Positions 39,051 through 51,300 of a DNA stretch of 64,000 nt are shown piece by piece. Both the position numbers and the translations under genes were made by a program. Below the pieces are notes generated by a model. That model saw nothing but the letters and a program-made list of their open reading frames with translations, searched no databases and was not told the DNA's origin. Each line of letters starts with the position of its first letter. Position 1 is the first letter of the stretch. The stretch comes from Sphagnum compactum. Lineage: Eukaryota > Bryophyta > Sphagnopsida > Sphagnales. Location: the NCBI GenBank assembly GCA_965153455.1, contig OZ234493.1:8980213-9044212 (forward strand), given 5' to 3'.

Positions 39051-39210
39051 GCCTTTTGGCGCAAGGGATGTTACGAAGGGGGCGGTTTGGGTGATTATTT
39101 TGCACCTGTGTTTTTTCATGTCACCTTTTGGCCTTTTGGCGCAAGGGATGTTACAGAGGGGGCATTTTGGGTGATTATTTTGCACATGTGTTTTTTCATG
39201 TCACCTTTTG
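39051..39210. repeat. Two-copy 80-bp tandem repeat
   Basis: Two adjacent 80-bp units begin GCCTTTTGGCGCAAGGGATG at 39051 and 39131. They share TTTGGGTGATTATTTTGCAC and TGTTTTTTCATGTCACC with a few substitutions. Confidence 0.8.
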
Positions 39211-39399
39211 GGGAAAATTTGCCCTCGAAAAAGAAAAAGAAAAACCTGGTTTGGACTTTGGACCCAAAAGAAAAAAGCTCATAATTTGGAGAAACAAGAT
39301 GCAAGCTAAGGTCCAAGGAACTCAAGGATTCAATCTACTTGAAAATGAGTCCAAATTGTTTCGGAGGGATTTGAACCCTGGAACCCATCTAATCTAAAG

Positions 39400-39835
39400 T
39401 GGGCCTGGGCCTGAGCCTCTCTCCCGGTGTGAAAGCGGTTCCTAGTTCCGACCTCCTTCGATCGCGAGAAAGGTTACCGTTTGGGACCCGCGATTCCGCG
39501 ATTTGGAATCGCGGCAGCCCCGGTGCCGCCCGCCGCTTTCACGTTCCCGCGCGTATTGGCCCTCCGCACTGCAAGAGAGAAAACGGTCTCATCGATGATG
39601 TCTCGGGAATCGAAGCGAGGTTGAGAGAGAGAGAGAGAGAGAGAGAAATGAGGCAACCCAATATGGCGTGGAGAATACCAGCTTCGAGATCGGAGCCTGC
39701 AGAGGTGAAGCTCCGACGTCCGGAGCCATGGATAGATAGGATAGTGTAGAGTAGAGTAGAGTAGAGTGAAATTTGTGGAAGCTGAGAGAGAGAGAGGGGA
39801 AAGGGGAAAAGGGTCTTTTGAAAACGTTCGACAAG
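39400..39835 (+). promoter_or_regulatory. INCENP promoter and 5' UTR with GA and GTAGA microsatellites
   Basis: The composition switches here from AT-rich spacer to a GC-rich island (about 39440-39580, with several CG dinucleotides). It is followed by a GA tract at 39622-39647, GTAGA repeats at 39745-39768 and a second GA tract at 39785-39797, just ahead of the ATG at 39836. GA-rich 5' leaders bound by BBR/BPC factors are common in plants. An alternative upstream TTG-initiated frame is open but I prefer the ATG. Confidence 0.55.
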
Positions 39836-42800
39836 ATGGAGGAGGCGCTAATGCATTATGTTTTGAGCCTGGAGGAGGTGATGAAGATGCAATGTGTGCC
39901 GCAATACATGCAGCAGAAGCAGCATTGCTTGAACACTATCAACATGACCACCACGGGCTTTCTAGACTGGTTGCCCATGCAACGCCCTCCCAACAACAAT
40001 AGTAAGCGGCAGAAGGGAACTTTTAGCCTGCAGCAGTTTGGACAGAGTCCGAGGTTTTTGGACAAGGAGAACCTGGTGAACTCTCAATCGGTGGTGCCTC
40101 TTTCTCCTTTTCCCGAATACTCTGGGACAATTTCTTTCTCAAAGTTGGTAGAGAAGTCAGGGAGGATCTTTGGTCATGCGTCCAGCTTCAGACAACGACA
40201 GCAGGAGGCGCCAAGCGACTTTTTCGCGGCGGTGGGAAGCAAAGAAACTGGTGGAGAACTGGCGTGCCAGAAGAGGAGGACATTGAGGAGGCGGGGGGGA
40301 CCGGAGGCAGTTAGTCAGCGTCTTCTACTGGAGACGGAAGAGTCAAGCTGGGATTGTATTCAACAAGAGAGGGAAAGAGAAAACGTAAGTGAGGAGGGGA
40401 AGGATATGGACAAACCTATGGACCTAGTTCATACGCCTGCAGTATCGTCCTCTGTGACGACGGCCAGGAGAGGAGGCATCAAACGGGATAGAAAAGCGGC
40501 TTCTGGTGCCAGACCTGTAACTCGTGCTTCACGTCGTCTCGCGTGTTCTTCTGCAAAGCAGGATGAAGCACATGGAGAGCTCCAGGAGGAAAGTGTAGCA
40601 GCAACAGTGGTCAATGTGCCGCCCAGAAAGGCACCACCACACCTGAAGAATCAAACTGGCAGAAAAAAAGCTGCTATTTTGCTCACACCAGTGGAAGAAC
40701 CTGAAGTCAAAACTCGAAATGCAGAGCCCATGAACATGGGAAGTTCAGATGCTGATGGAAATGCTCAAATCATGGCTGCAGGAACACAGATGAGAGAGCC
40801 AGTATTCCAAGTGCCTCAATTCAGAGCAGAAGACATAGATGAAGATTCAATCCTTAATATAAATTCTGATGCAGCAGCACCAAAATCTGGTATTATTGTA
40901 GCAGATGTGCAGAAGAAGCAACCCTTGAAAAAGACACCTCTTTGTGGAGAGAATATTTCAGCTGCCATTTTGGAAGAGCTAACTGCCAGAGTCATGTGTT
41001 CTGGTCAGAAAAACATGGCCATTCTTGAGGAATCTGCAGCAGGAGAACCTCACAATGTGAGACTAGGTCTGGCCTGGGAGAAGACTGATGCCATGCTCAC
41101 TGGTGAACCACTAGCTATAAATAAGTATGGTCACAGAGATTCAAACATTGTTCAGGAGGAAGCATTTCCTCCTGTTTCCCAGGCACAGGGAGGAGAAGTT
41201 GGTAAAAAATTGATGGTTGGTGAAGTCAATAGGGAGGTTGTTCAGGTATCTGGAGCAGTATTATCAAGTGCCATGGAAAGCTGTCGAGTTAGGAAGGACC
41301 CAATCTTTAATTGTAGGGAGAATCTCCAGCTGAGTGGGAGCACAGTAGGAAATAGCAAAGAGCTCAAATGTGCAAACTTTGTTAGGCGGTCTAGAGCAGC
41401 AGAACAATTTGGCTCGGCACTAGATGAACTGCCTTCTGGGAACATAGATCATTGCGAAATAGAGGTATCACCTTCTGATTTGCACCCTCAGGTCAATGAA
41501 TCTGAAACAGGGGTCACAAGCAACAAGCCTGAGAACAGGGGCATGGTTGGGCAAATTGAAAGGTCTCCCCTTGATTCACCAGCTGAGCTTGCACATATGT
41601 CCCGTCACACAGTTCCAGAAGCTTCACTAGCCTGTGCAATAGGCGGTAATTCTTTTGACCATCATCCTCAAGCTTATATGCTTCTGCTATTTTTTGTATG
41701 CATTGTTGACAGTGAGAGGGACGGGCAAATCAATTTTGACAATGTTGCATACTGAGTTCTTTGCAGAAGACAAGGCACCTTTTGAGTGGAGTTCAGAATC
41801 AAAATGCACAATGGGTTTTGTAGGAACAGGTGTGGAGGTTGCTGGATTCGTGGATACCGGAGCCCGAGAATTGAAGAAGAGTGCTTTTTCTTTAACTGTA
41901 GAGGATTCTGGGTTTCAACCAGATTCTGGTGACATGGAAGTTCCTGTGACAAGAAATACAACATTGGATTATGAAGAGGCCAAGGAATGTGGTTCAGAGA
42001 AGACAGTTCTTGTCAAGCCTGAAGTGTCATCTGTCCATGGAATTATATCTCAGACAGGTGATTGTGAGCTTGATCAAGTGCCTGATAGGGACATCTGTCT
42101 TGCAAGCAAGGATAGAGAGGCCCCTATGGTGGAAGATGAAGAAAAAGTTTCTTCAGGTGACCCAGAGTGTCATGAATTGAAAGATATAGAATCTGAAGCA
42201 GAATTATTATTGAAGCAACAGCAATCTGAAATGCAACTCTCCACTGATGATGGGAAACTGATTCCTTTTACACTGCCTGAGAATTGTGAAGCTCTTGATG
42301 CCTCTCCAGATGTGGGCAGGCAAGATGTGCAGTTTCAGCAGGAGGTGAACCCAGAGTGCATTGTCACTTTGGATTGCTGCCACTATCAGAAAAGGCTCTC
42401 ACCCAGATCCAAGGCCAGGGCCAGACGATGGCGATCTGATCTGGGCTTAAGTGGAAAGGGACAGCTGCGTTCTGTTGTTTTCACCGATACACCTGAAAGG
42501 ATCTTACCTGTGCATAGAGATTGCGCAGACATGGTTGAGTGTGGTGTCTGTTCTCCACCCTTGCAAGAGAAAGCAAAAGTTTCACTGACTCCAACATTTA
42601 TGGAGGTTAGCTATGGGCTTGAGCCAAACTCACAACAAAAGCCACAGCAGGTAACAAAGTATGCTTGCACTTAAACCACTCAGATCTCAGAGATATGTGT
42701 ATTGGATTTTCTTACTAAGAAAGAAGTAAGAGGCTTGTGTCCTTCATCCATCTAGTGGACATCAGTGATGTTGGAAGAGTGAAATATGGAGGATTCTACT

Positions 42801-45800
42801 TCACTCCTCTGGTTGTCACTACTATTCATCATGAAGGTGATGGTCTGGCACTTTGTGAGCAACTCTCAGAAGGTTATGACTGCACTTGTTGTGTTACCTT
42901 CAATTATTCTTCTGGAGATTTCTCTGTTGTTTCACAGATACACTTCCTTGTTTGATTTTTTCTGTTTTACCGTCTTGTTTTGTCCCCAATCTGTCTTTAT
43001 TCCCTTTTTTATTTCCATCTCTTTTATGCCAGCATTTTGGCTGAATCCTTTGATCACTCCTGACAGAATTCCAGAATGTCTGGTTGATGTCTGAACATTG
43101 ACCTCCACCTACTGCCAGGAGCTGATGAAGTGATTGGGGATGTTATGGTAGCTGGTCACTACCATACACGTTGCTGTTGAAAGTAACTGGAACATGTGAT
43201 GCTGACAATTGTTCTTCAGACCATCGGTCATGTGCAAGAATTGTCAGCATTGTTGATACCTCTTCTCAGTTATTTCTGTTTTTTTGCCACATGGGTCTCA
43301 CCTTTTTCCTGTTTGCTGATGTAGAGTTGGATCTGAAATCTCTCTGATATTTGTATCAAGTCATCTCTCAATTCTATTCAGGTTGAACTATGGAGGAGTT
43401 ATTGATACTTCTGATTATATGAGTGTTTGACATTTCAGTTTTGTTGCATGTAGGCATCTGAAAGGCACCTGTACAAAGAAGCATTTAGCCAAGAATTTCA
43501 AGATGGCGATCCAGACACAGATGATTGCAAGGACCATGAGCTTCTGGAGTCTTCAGCTGCTGATAAGGTAAGGGCTGTTTTTCTATTAACAAACCTCAAG
43601 TCATACCAGACTCAGGTCAGACACACTGTTCCATTGGTGGAAGGCCATGCTATGTATGCTTGGAACCAAAGTTAGACTAATAGTATGCCATTGCACGAGA
43701 AACAATGACAGTATCACACAAACTGTCTTGTGCAGCAACATGAGAGCTCGACTGCTTCACCTCTGCTAATGAGCATCAGAGTTTCTCAAGACAGGTTATC
43801 AAGTGCTCTTGACTTTCGCCAAAAACCTGAACAAGAAGAGTTGGAGCAGTCATGTAACATATCTGCAGAATTGTCAGTTGAGAAGGTCTTGCCAGTGACA
43901 TCAGCTTCAAGAGCCACACCATCTGGTGCATCCATTTCAAGGGCCTACAAATCAGACAACCCATGTGTTTCAAACCCTTTTACTATTCAGTTGGATCTGC
44001 CAACCTCCAGACTTGGTCACATGTTATCTGCCACTCAAGATCTCTTTAGGCCTGTTCACCCCAATGTTGTTAGACTTCCTGCAATTCCTACTATGCATAC
44101 AGCCTGCACCAATGTAAAATCCACATTTACTAGTCCTATTGTCTCCACACCTTCTCGTCCCCATCCAGTTATCTTTAGAGAACCAAGCCCTGAATTAAAC
44201 AAGGCAGTTGACATGAATGTTGCAGTCATCAACCTTCCTCATCTTTCTTCTGTTTTCTGCAGTCAAGCAAGAGTAGATCCAGCTCCTTCCAAACCCTTCA
44301 GTTCAATCAGCCCTACTGCGGTTCCATCTAGTCTAGAAAACTTGACAGTTTGTCTAGAGCAAGTTACTGTTGCTGCAGTTTCAGCGAATGTGAGCCCTAG
44401 AAGTCCTAAAACTGCTGCATTGGCCACTACCTATAGTCCAGCTTTCTCAAGTTCCGTTGACCATCACGAAGCTGGTTCACTGCGAACGAGACCAGAAGCA
44501 GTTTCAAATGCAGTTGGCCACAGTCCACTCAGCTTTGGAGATACATTTTCCATGGTTCCTAGGCAACTTGATGCTGGAAGATTTTTGAAAGAAGCATCTA
44601 CAAGCAAGTCTTATGAGCTGGTGCCACAGGAGATGAGCACAGAAATGGTTGTCACCTGCAAACCCAGTGATACCTTGATTCAGAAAAGAAGTACAAAAGA
44701 TGGAGAGGCTTTTGCAACCCATAGAACGTCTTCATTGGCCAAGGGGTTTGAAACTTCTGAGATGGTAGCAGAGGCTCTACTCTCTGTTCTACCCAGTTCT
44801 CCAATGCATGAGGATTATGCTTGTGCACCTCCAAAAGGGATCAGAAGAGTGAATGATAAGGATAATCTGAAACATGTGTCCCAAGCAAGCTCAAAAGAAG
44901 ATGAGCATCCTGGTCAACTCTGTAACACTCTCAGACAAGAATACCCATCTGTATCTCCTCCTCATGTTTGTGTCCAGAGCTTTTCAGTTGAATCTTTCAA
45001 AGATGATTTTAAGGGGTCTTGCAGAGTGCCAGATAGAGTAGTGGAGGAAGCTGCCAGAAGGATCTCAAACTTGACATCCTCAGCAACTAAGGCTGGACTT
45101 GCTGGTTGCAATGGTGCTGCATTTCCCTGTCCAATGGATTCTTTGAATCATGGTGCACCCTTACCAGTTCTCTCCTGTCCAAAAGAGGGGGCACAGAAAC
45201 TGCTTTCTTCTGAGGTTTCATCATCCTTCCAAGTTCAGTCTTTACAGAAGAGTTTCCCTTCAGAACCTCTTGCAGACATTGCTGAGAAGCAACGTTTTTT
45301 CTTCAACACTCCAGAGTCTGATACTTCCATGAAACTTGCACGACATGCTTCTTCAAAGTTTCCAGGTATGCTTGCCCATAAAATTAGCTCATCTGAAAGC
45401 TGCAGTTCATTGGGGCAAGTTCCCAGGCCTCATGCTTGGTCAAATCTTGTCCACATGGATTCAGCTGGAGGGACAACAGCAGTCACAGTGGCACCAATTT
45501 CTGTGTCTGATGGGGCTACCAATCCATTGAGCAAGCACCCCAACCTTTCTCTTCCCAAACACAGTCCCCAGTCTGAATATTGTGGAAGTTTGGTTGGTGC
45601 CGCATTTTGTGGGAACTCAAGCAGTTCAAATCTCTTGGGATCAAATTTGGTATCAAGCATGCGATCCTTTCTTCCCCTTATTCAGCAGCAACAAATACAA
45701 CAGCAACAAATACAATACGCAACTGGTGAGCTTTGCAGACATTGTTGCAACAGAGCAGAGAGATCCTGATCAAACTATACTGCCTTTTCTGCTTCTGAGT

Positions 45801-48386
45801 CTGATTTATTTGAACTGACAAATGTGAGAGAGACAATTGCAGGTAAACATGATGTGAAAGTGAAGGCACTAGAAGCAGCTGAAGCTGCAAAGAGGCAGGA
45901 AGAACAACGCATGGAAGAACGGCAAGCGCGCAAAAAAGCAATGGAATTTGCAAAAAAAGCAAAAGAAAGAACTATTCAAGAAAAGATGAAAGAAGAACAA
46001 GCAATATTGAAGAAAGAGATTCAGGAGAAAAGTAAAGCTGCTAATGAGATCCTGAGACAAAAGGGTGTTTCAGTGGGCACTGTTAAGACACTGTTTACTG
46101 ACACATCAAGCAAGTTCAACTCAAACAATCATGGTACACTTTCCAAGGTAAATTTGAGGTTGTTCTGTAACTGTTCCCTTTTCATTGCCATAGAAATGGT
46201 CTTGGCACAAAACCTCCGTTGTTGTCTGGAAGAAGTCACCACTAATTATATCCTCCCATGGTTTCTTTCCAGGAAGCAGATCTGAAAGGAAGTTTAGAGA
46301 ACTTGGTTATCACTGGTTATCATGACTATGATGCTGCCATGTGTTTTATAGATGCTCTCCAGCCAAATTAGAGGGTTACCAGAAGCATTCTCTACATCTC
46401 AAGCATATGCAATGTTCTCAACTTTTGCAAATGAAGTTCTTAAGAATGTAAATGAAGTCCTTGAGAATATAGGGAGTGCTTAAAAATGCAATGTTGACAG
46501 GTGAAACGGGCAATTGAGATGAGATCAAAGCTGGAAGAGAACCGAGAAAAGCTTCAGGAAGAGCGAAGGAGAAAGGAAGAAAATTGGAAAAGGAAGGAAT
46601 TAGAGAGTGCAGCTCACAAGCAGAGGCAAGAAATGACAGAGAGGAAAGAGAGAGAAGAAAAACGGAAGCGCCAAGAAGCAGCTATGAAGTGGCATCGACC
46701 CATTGAAAAGCGGCATCAACCAGAATTAGAGAAGGAGAATAAGCCCAGATCCATGGTACTCTTCAGATGTCACTCCATTTTAATGAGTTGAGTTCATCAA
46801 TCAGCTCCTCCAATCTTTTGACTGTTTGTATACCCTCAATTTTTTTCCTTAATCATCAAGGTGTAAGATGAATCTGCTGTTGTGGGATATATCAGGGAGT
46901 ACACAATCGTGAGATAAGGGCGATGGAAGAGATGAGCCAGTCAAATCAACTGGATTATGAAAGTCATAGGGCACATGAGCACAGATGTAAAATCAATATC
47001 ATTGGCAACCTCAAAACAGAAGAGTGGCTTCAAACCCAGAAGGTAGTGACAAAAGACCCATCAGCTGATTGTCATCTTGTTCATAGCATGGTTCAAACGG
47101 AAGCTACTGTGTTCTGATTACTAGTGGGTGTGACTTTTGCAGGTGGCTCGCATAACTGGGAGCCTTGGACAAGCTTGCACAGGGCTAACAAAAGACAGTC
47201 TGCCTTTGTTGGTGCCTCGAAATGATGGTCATGGAACTGGAATGACTGTCTTAGATGGTCGTTACTTGCAGTCTGCTATTAGTCGGCCAAGTAGGCCTAG
47301 GGAGATTGGACCTCCAATGAGAGTTCTTCGAGCTACCGCTGAAGGTTTGCATGGTGGACAAGGAAATCTTTTGCACACACCTCCTGACTTCTGCACCCTC
47401 GGTAGCAGTAGGGGCATTGCAAACCCTGACACAGGCTTGCAAAAATCCAACTATCTTCAGAGCCAGATGAGTGTACCAGTTCAAGGTTCTTTGCCATTGA
47501 AGGACTGCAAGGGCACCACATCTTGTCCAACTGGAATTTCAGGTCTGCCCCTGCAAATCTAAATTGAGGAAATTCTATGCTATTATGATGATGAATAGTT
47601 GTTTGGTTCTTGGGCTTGATGTTCTGTCCCGTTGTGGAAATTCTGCAGCAGGCCAACCACTCTTTTGTGGGCTAACAGAAGAGACATTTCCAAAATCATA
47701 TGAATTGTCACCCTATCAAGATTCTTCAGAAGGTGAAGATTCTCAAGATGGACAGAACCGAGTGAAAAAAGAAATTCCTCAATGGGCAAGGTGGCAACTC
47801 TAATCCCTTGTTGCACGAGTAGGGTGTTCTCAATAGGACCCATGAAGCTTTTGCAGCCATGATTGCCTTAATTCTGCTGATGAGACAAGTCCATTAGTTT
47901 ACGGTGGAGAACTTCAATGGTCAACTTTCTTGATGTGTACTTTATAAGTGACTTCAAGTCTATATATAATGTACATTCTTTGGTCATGTTGAGGGGTGCA
48001 GTCTCAAGGACTGAATTTGATTTCTGCTTGTCATGAATAGGTCAGAGAATCTGACAATCCAGCTCACAAGGCAGTTGGAGCAGGATCCAGATGAAATATT
48101 TTCAGGTGCAATGTCATGCAGTCTTAGTGAAGGTAACAATCTCTGAACTGCCTTATGAAGAGTAGGCTTTGGGCCATCACGTAGTTCTAGGCTCAGTTGG
48201 CAAATAAAGAATGCAGAAAGGGGTGTTCATTAACCTGATCTTTGTATGTTTGCAGTGTTTGGAACTACAGGGTCTCACAAGAGGCCGGAATTCATACGAC
48301 GAGGCAGCAGTGGTGACTGGGATAAAGACCGTGTGACATGGCAGGAAAAAATTCGGTACAAAATGTCCATGGGCTACCTTCATTGA
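39836..48386 (+). CDS. INCENP homologue (plant WYRD), chromosomal passenger complex scaffold
   Basis: Eleven coding exons: 39836-41645, 41767-42650, 43454-43567, 43736-45725, 45843-46147, 46501-46755, 46896-47042, 47143-47542, 47649-47790, 48041-48132, 48256-48386. All junctions are in phase and give about 2089 aa. Residues about 1600-1785 form a long charged helix (EAAKRQEEQRMEERQARKK; KLEENREKLQEERRRKEE), as in the INCENP single-alpha-helix region. The C terminus is an IN-box, the Aurora kinase-binding segment: SYELSPYQ with acidic residues, KKEIPQWARSENL, RQLEQDPDEIF, then RRGSSGDWDKDRVTW. The first 1600 residues are Ser-rich, low in conservation, and include a possible KEN box (LDKENL) near residue 75. 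INCENP scaffolds Aurora kinase, borealin and survivin-like partners at centromeres and the phragmoplast. Arabidopsis WYRD is also long, about 1.8 kaa. The start is the first ATG of the conserved frame. Confidence 0.88.
42740..43175 (-). repeat. Dispersed intronic repeat, copy F (INCENP intron 2)
   Basis: Reverse-oriented fragments in INCENP intron 2. Bases 42795-42930 are the complement of the CAGAGAAATCTCC...GTGCAGTCATAAC and CACAAAGTGCCAGACCATCACC blocks of copy B. Bases about 43100-43175 match the complement of its CATCAGCTCC...AGTGGGTG block, interrupted by unrelated sequence. Confidence 0.6.
46273..46371 (+). other. Candidate alternative terminal exon of the INCENP gene
   Basis: A good acceptor (TTTCTTTCCAG) is followed by an open frame in the phase left by exon 5. 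It reads EADLKGSLENLVITG, then YHDYDAAMCFIDALQPN, then a stop. Use of this exon would end the protein before the second half of the charged helix and the IN-box. The main transcript skips it because exon 5 joins exon 6 in phase. It may also be a chance frame. Confidence 0.3.
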
Positions 48387-51300
48387 ACCTGCTCGTTAGT
48401 TGCTGCCAGACTCCCAAACCGTCTGATGGGTACACTGTAATTGACCTGCAACCAAGTCCTCCTTTATGTGTCTTGCACAGTAGAATCCCACCCACTTCCT
48501 TTGTCCTCTGGTTCATGCAAGAAACAAATGGAAATGTTTCTGGGAAAGGAGTATTGTACAATTTGTAGCAAGTGGTCTCTTATGTTAATGGTGCGACACA
48601 ACTAGATTGCTGTTCGAGTGCTTGTCTTCTTCTGATTTGGTAGAGATCAGTGAGACTTCTACAATTCCCAGTGTCAGGAATTGAGAGTGTTTCCAAGTTT
48701 GGGAGGAGCAGCAACATCATCCTAGGGTTTCCCAAGGAACTTGTAGCAGAGGTGACTAGTTTGGTGACGAAGCTTTGAAATTCTTGGCCTGCATCCATGC
48801 TCACATTTTTGACCATAATGATTTGGCCAAAGTTATATTATAGAGAACTCACGTATACATGGTATTGGAAACCTCAACATTTATGTCGTGAGTCCCATTA
48901 GGATGTATCATTTAAGTTCTCTTCCTATGATTAGTGCCTTAGTAAATTATTCCAACTTACCATAGAGAACAATAGCTTCGATCTGTGCTTTTGAACAGAG
49001 AATGCTGCTAAATTGAAAGGGTTCTTCATCTCTTTGGATGCAGCTGGAAGCAATGAAACTTTACAATTAAAATCTTGAATTTCAGCATGATGTTCTGTGT
49101 ATGCTCACAGAAGTGAATCTTCGCAGGCATGTCTGAATTGATTTCCTTTGGAGCAAAATTAGACAGGTTTCATGTTCAAATGCATTTGAAGATTATGAAC
49201 TGACATCCACTTGAGAACTATATCTGTGTACAAATACTATCATTGTGTTTACCAGTGTTTTTTTGGTCAGTTGAAGGTTTTAGCTGAGTTGGAGGCTAGT
49301 GCTCGGTTGAGCTGCAGATGTCACGTGGACACCAAGATTGTCAATTTGACCAACTAGATACATGACAGTGCGACGTAGGATCTTGAGGAAAGAAAAAATA
49401 TTGCTGGGTTCTGAACTGATTTGCAAAATTAGAGCTTTCTGAAGTGGCTTCTTGCAAGTGCTTGTTTTTATCCTATCCAAATTTTGATGAAAATGCAAGA
49501 GGGGAATTGAACCCCTTCCTGAAAACAGCCTTGCCCACTGTAACATGATGCTTAACCGCACTAACGAGAACAGTAGTACTGGATCTTAGTCGTGAATAGA
49601 CACTAAAGATTATGGATCATAGAAGCATGGACAACATTTTCAAAACTCAATCCCATGCACTGGTAACGATTCCTAGACAAGCTTCCTGATCAAAATCCCT
49701 GGGCATGAATAAGCTTGTTGAAAAAGCCATATGCCACAAGAAGTTCACATATATTACTTTAACTAATAGTTCTTCATGAATAGAAACTATGTGTAACAAT
49801 GGTTTTAGGATCCCGTTTAAATCTATGGGTGGGTTGAAAACAATCACATGATTGACTAATTTCTGGTGTTGCAATAAAATTGCAAACCGAAAGCACAATC
49901 TTTAATTCTCAATAATGAGGAGAGTGTGGGTGTTTCAGAATACAACGAACTTTTTAAGTTGAGCTCATAACCATTTTAAATTGCAAAATTCAAGAAGAGA
50001 AGGTGATTATTGTAGTTGAATCAAATTGATGATGAACTTGAGCTTGAAAACATTACTGAAAGTACCATTGAATGGGTTTGTAGAGAAGTCTGAATAGTCG
50101 TAGTATGAATTTAAAGGGATATAACTTTTGCCATTGGGTACATAATACTTAAATGGATGTAAATAGCAAGAACCAAAAAGCTTTATCAAATAAATATAAC
50201 TCATAAGAAGATAAAACTAACAAACACCATAAACAAATTTGGGCTTTGTCGACTTGAACCCCTTACCCTTGAAAATCTTTCCCTATATAATCTTTGCCAA
50301 CTTGATGAAGTTTGATTCACTCATCCACATCAAGAGGGTCATTTGTTCAACGTTGAATGGGATTATTTTCAACTCCTCATGGTCTTAATGATGGGAAAAC
50401 TCATCATCGTGGTTTTCCTAGTCATGTTGGGATTCCTTTCGAATGGTTTTATGATTAACCTTAGCCTTCCGAGTAGTTCCTTTTTCTTGTTTAATTGCTT
50501 TTGCCATTTACTTTTTTGGCTTTATCATATTCAACATGAGCTTGTTATTGGAATCCAAATTCCTATCATAACTATTATACTAAGTGATGCACCTCTAAGA
50601 TTATCAAATTTGGTATTGAGAGTAAAAGAAATTATTGATTTTCAAGTTTGCAACATAATACAAACATGCAAACCTTCAGCACATTCTCTAGCTCCCAAGA
50701 GAGAAATGAAATGAAAGTGAAAGCTCAAATTATTGTTCAAATTACAAATCCTATAATTTTGCAAGTTTATAATGCTTGTGTTAAACTTTTATTGAAATTT
50801 TTTAAAAATCAAATTTGTGACCCTTGATGAAACCTTTCCAACGCCATGTTACATGCTCAATTTCAAGGTCAAGTTTGACTTTTATTTCCCAAATTTGACT
50901 TTTATTTTAAGCTAGGAGTTAAATTGTTAATTTGATTCATGGTCATTCATTTGGCCATAACACTACGCTCACAATTTGCAATGGAAATTACAAACCAACT
51001 TTCAATGTTTATGTTCAAGACCTTTTCAATGACATTTTGGGCTTGCTCATGTTTATAATTTGCATTTCTGTCACAAATATATTTTATTCCATTAGATTCT
51101 AACCCCAAGGTAAGAAAATTATTTGGGAGTGTTGAGGCTCATTGTCTTGCACTTGTGGGAATGTGTTTGAGTCCTAAGACACAATATAAGTTGGTTGTAG
51201 TGTTTGGAAGGTTTTTTCATTTTTTATAAAATCACTAATTCCGATCCTTAGGGTGATTTTGAAAACCAATCAGTTTTTTTTTTTTTTTTTCATATTTTAA

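Noticed and set aside
38762-39064. 100-codon minus-strand frame
   Set aside because: No recognisable motif; it overlaps the 80-bp tandem repeat edge and the spacer.
39355-39390. Minus-strand GGGTTCAAATCCC resembling a tRNA or SINE B box
   Set aside because: No acceptor stem, anticodon arm or convincing A box can be formed around it. Similar TTGAACCC motifs occur near 49505, 50255 and 63015 without structure.
50343-50714. 123-codon hydrophobic plus-strand frame
   Set aside because: AT-rich region, composition-driven hydrophobicity, no domain and no promoter-like context.
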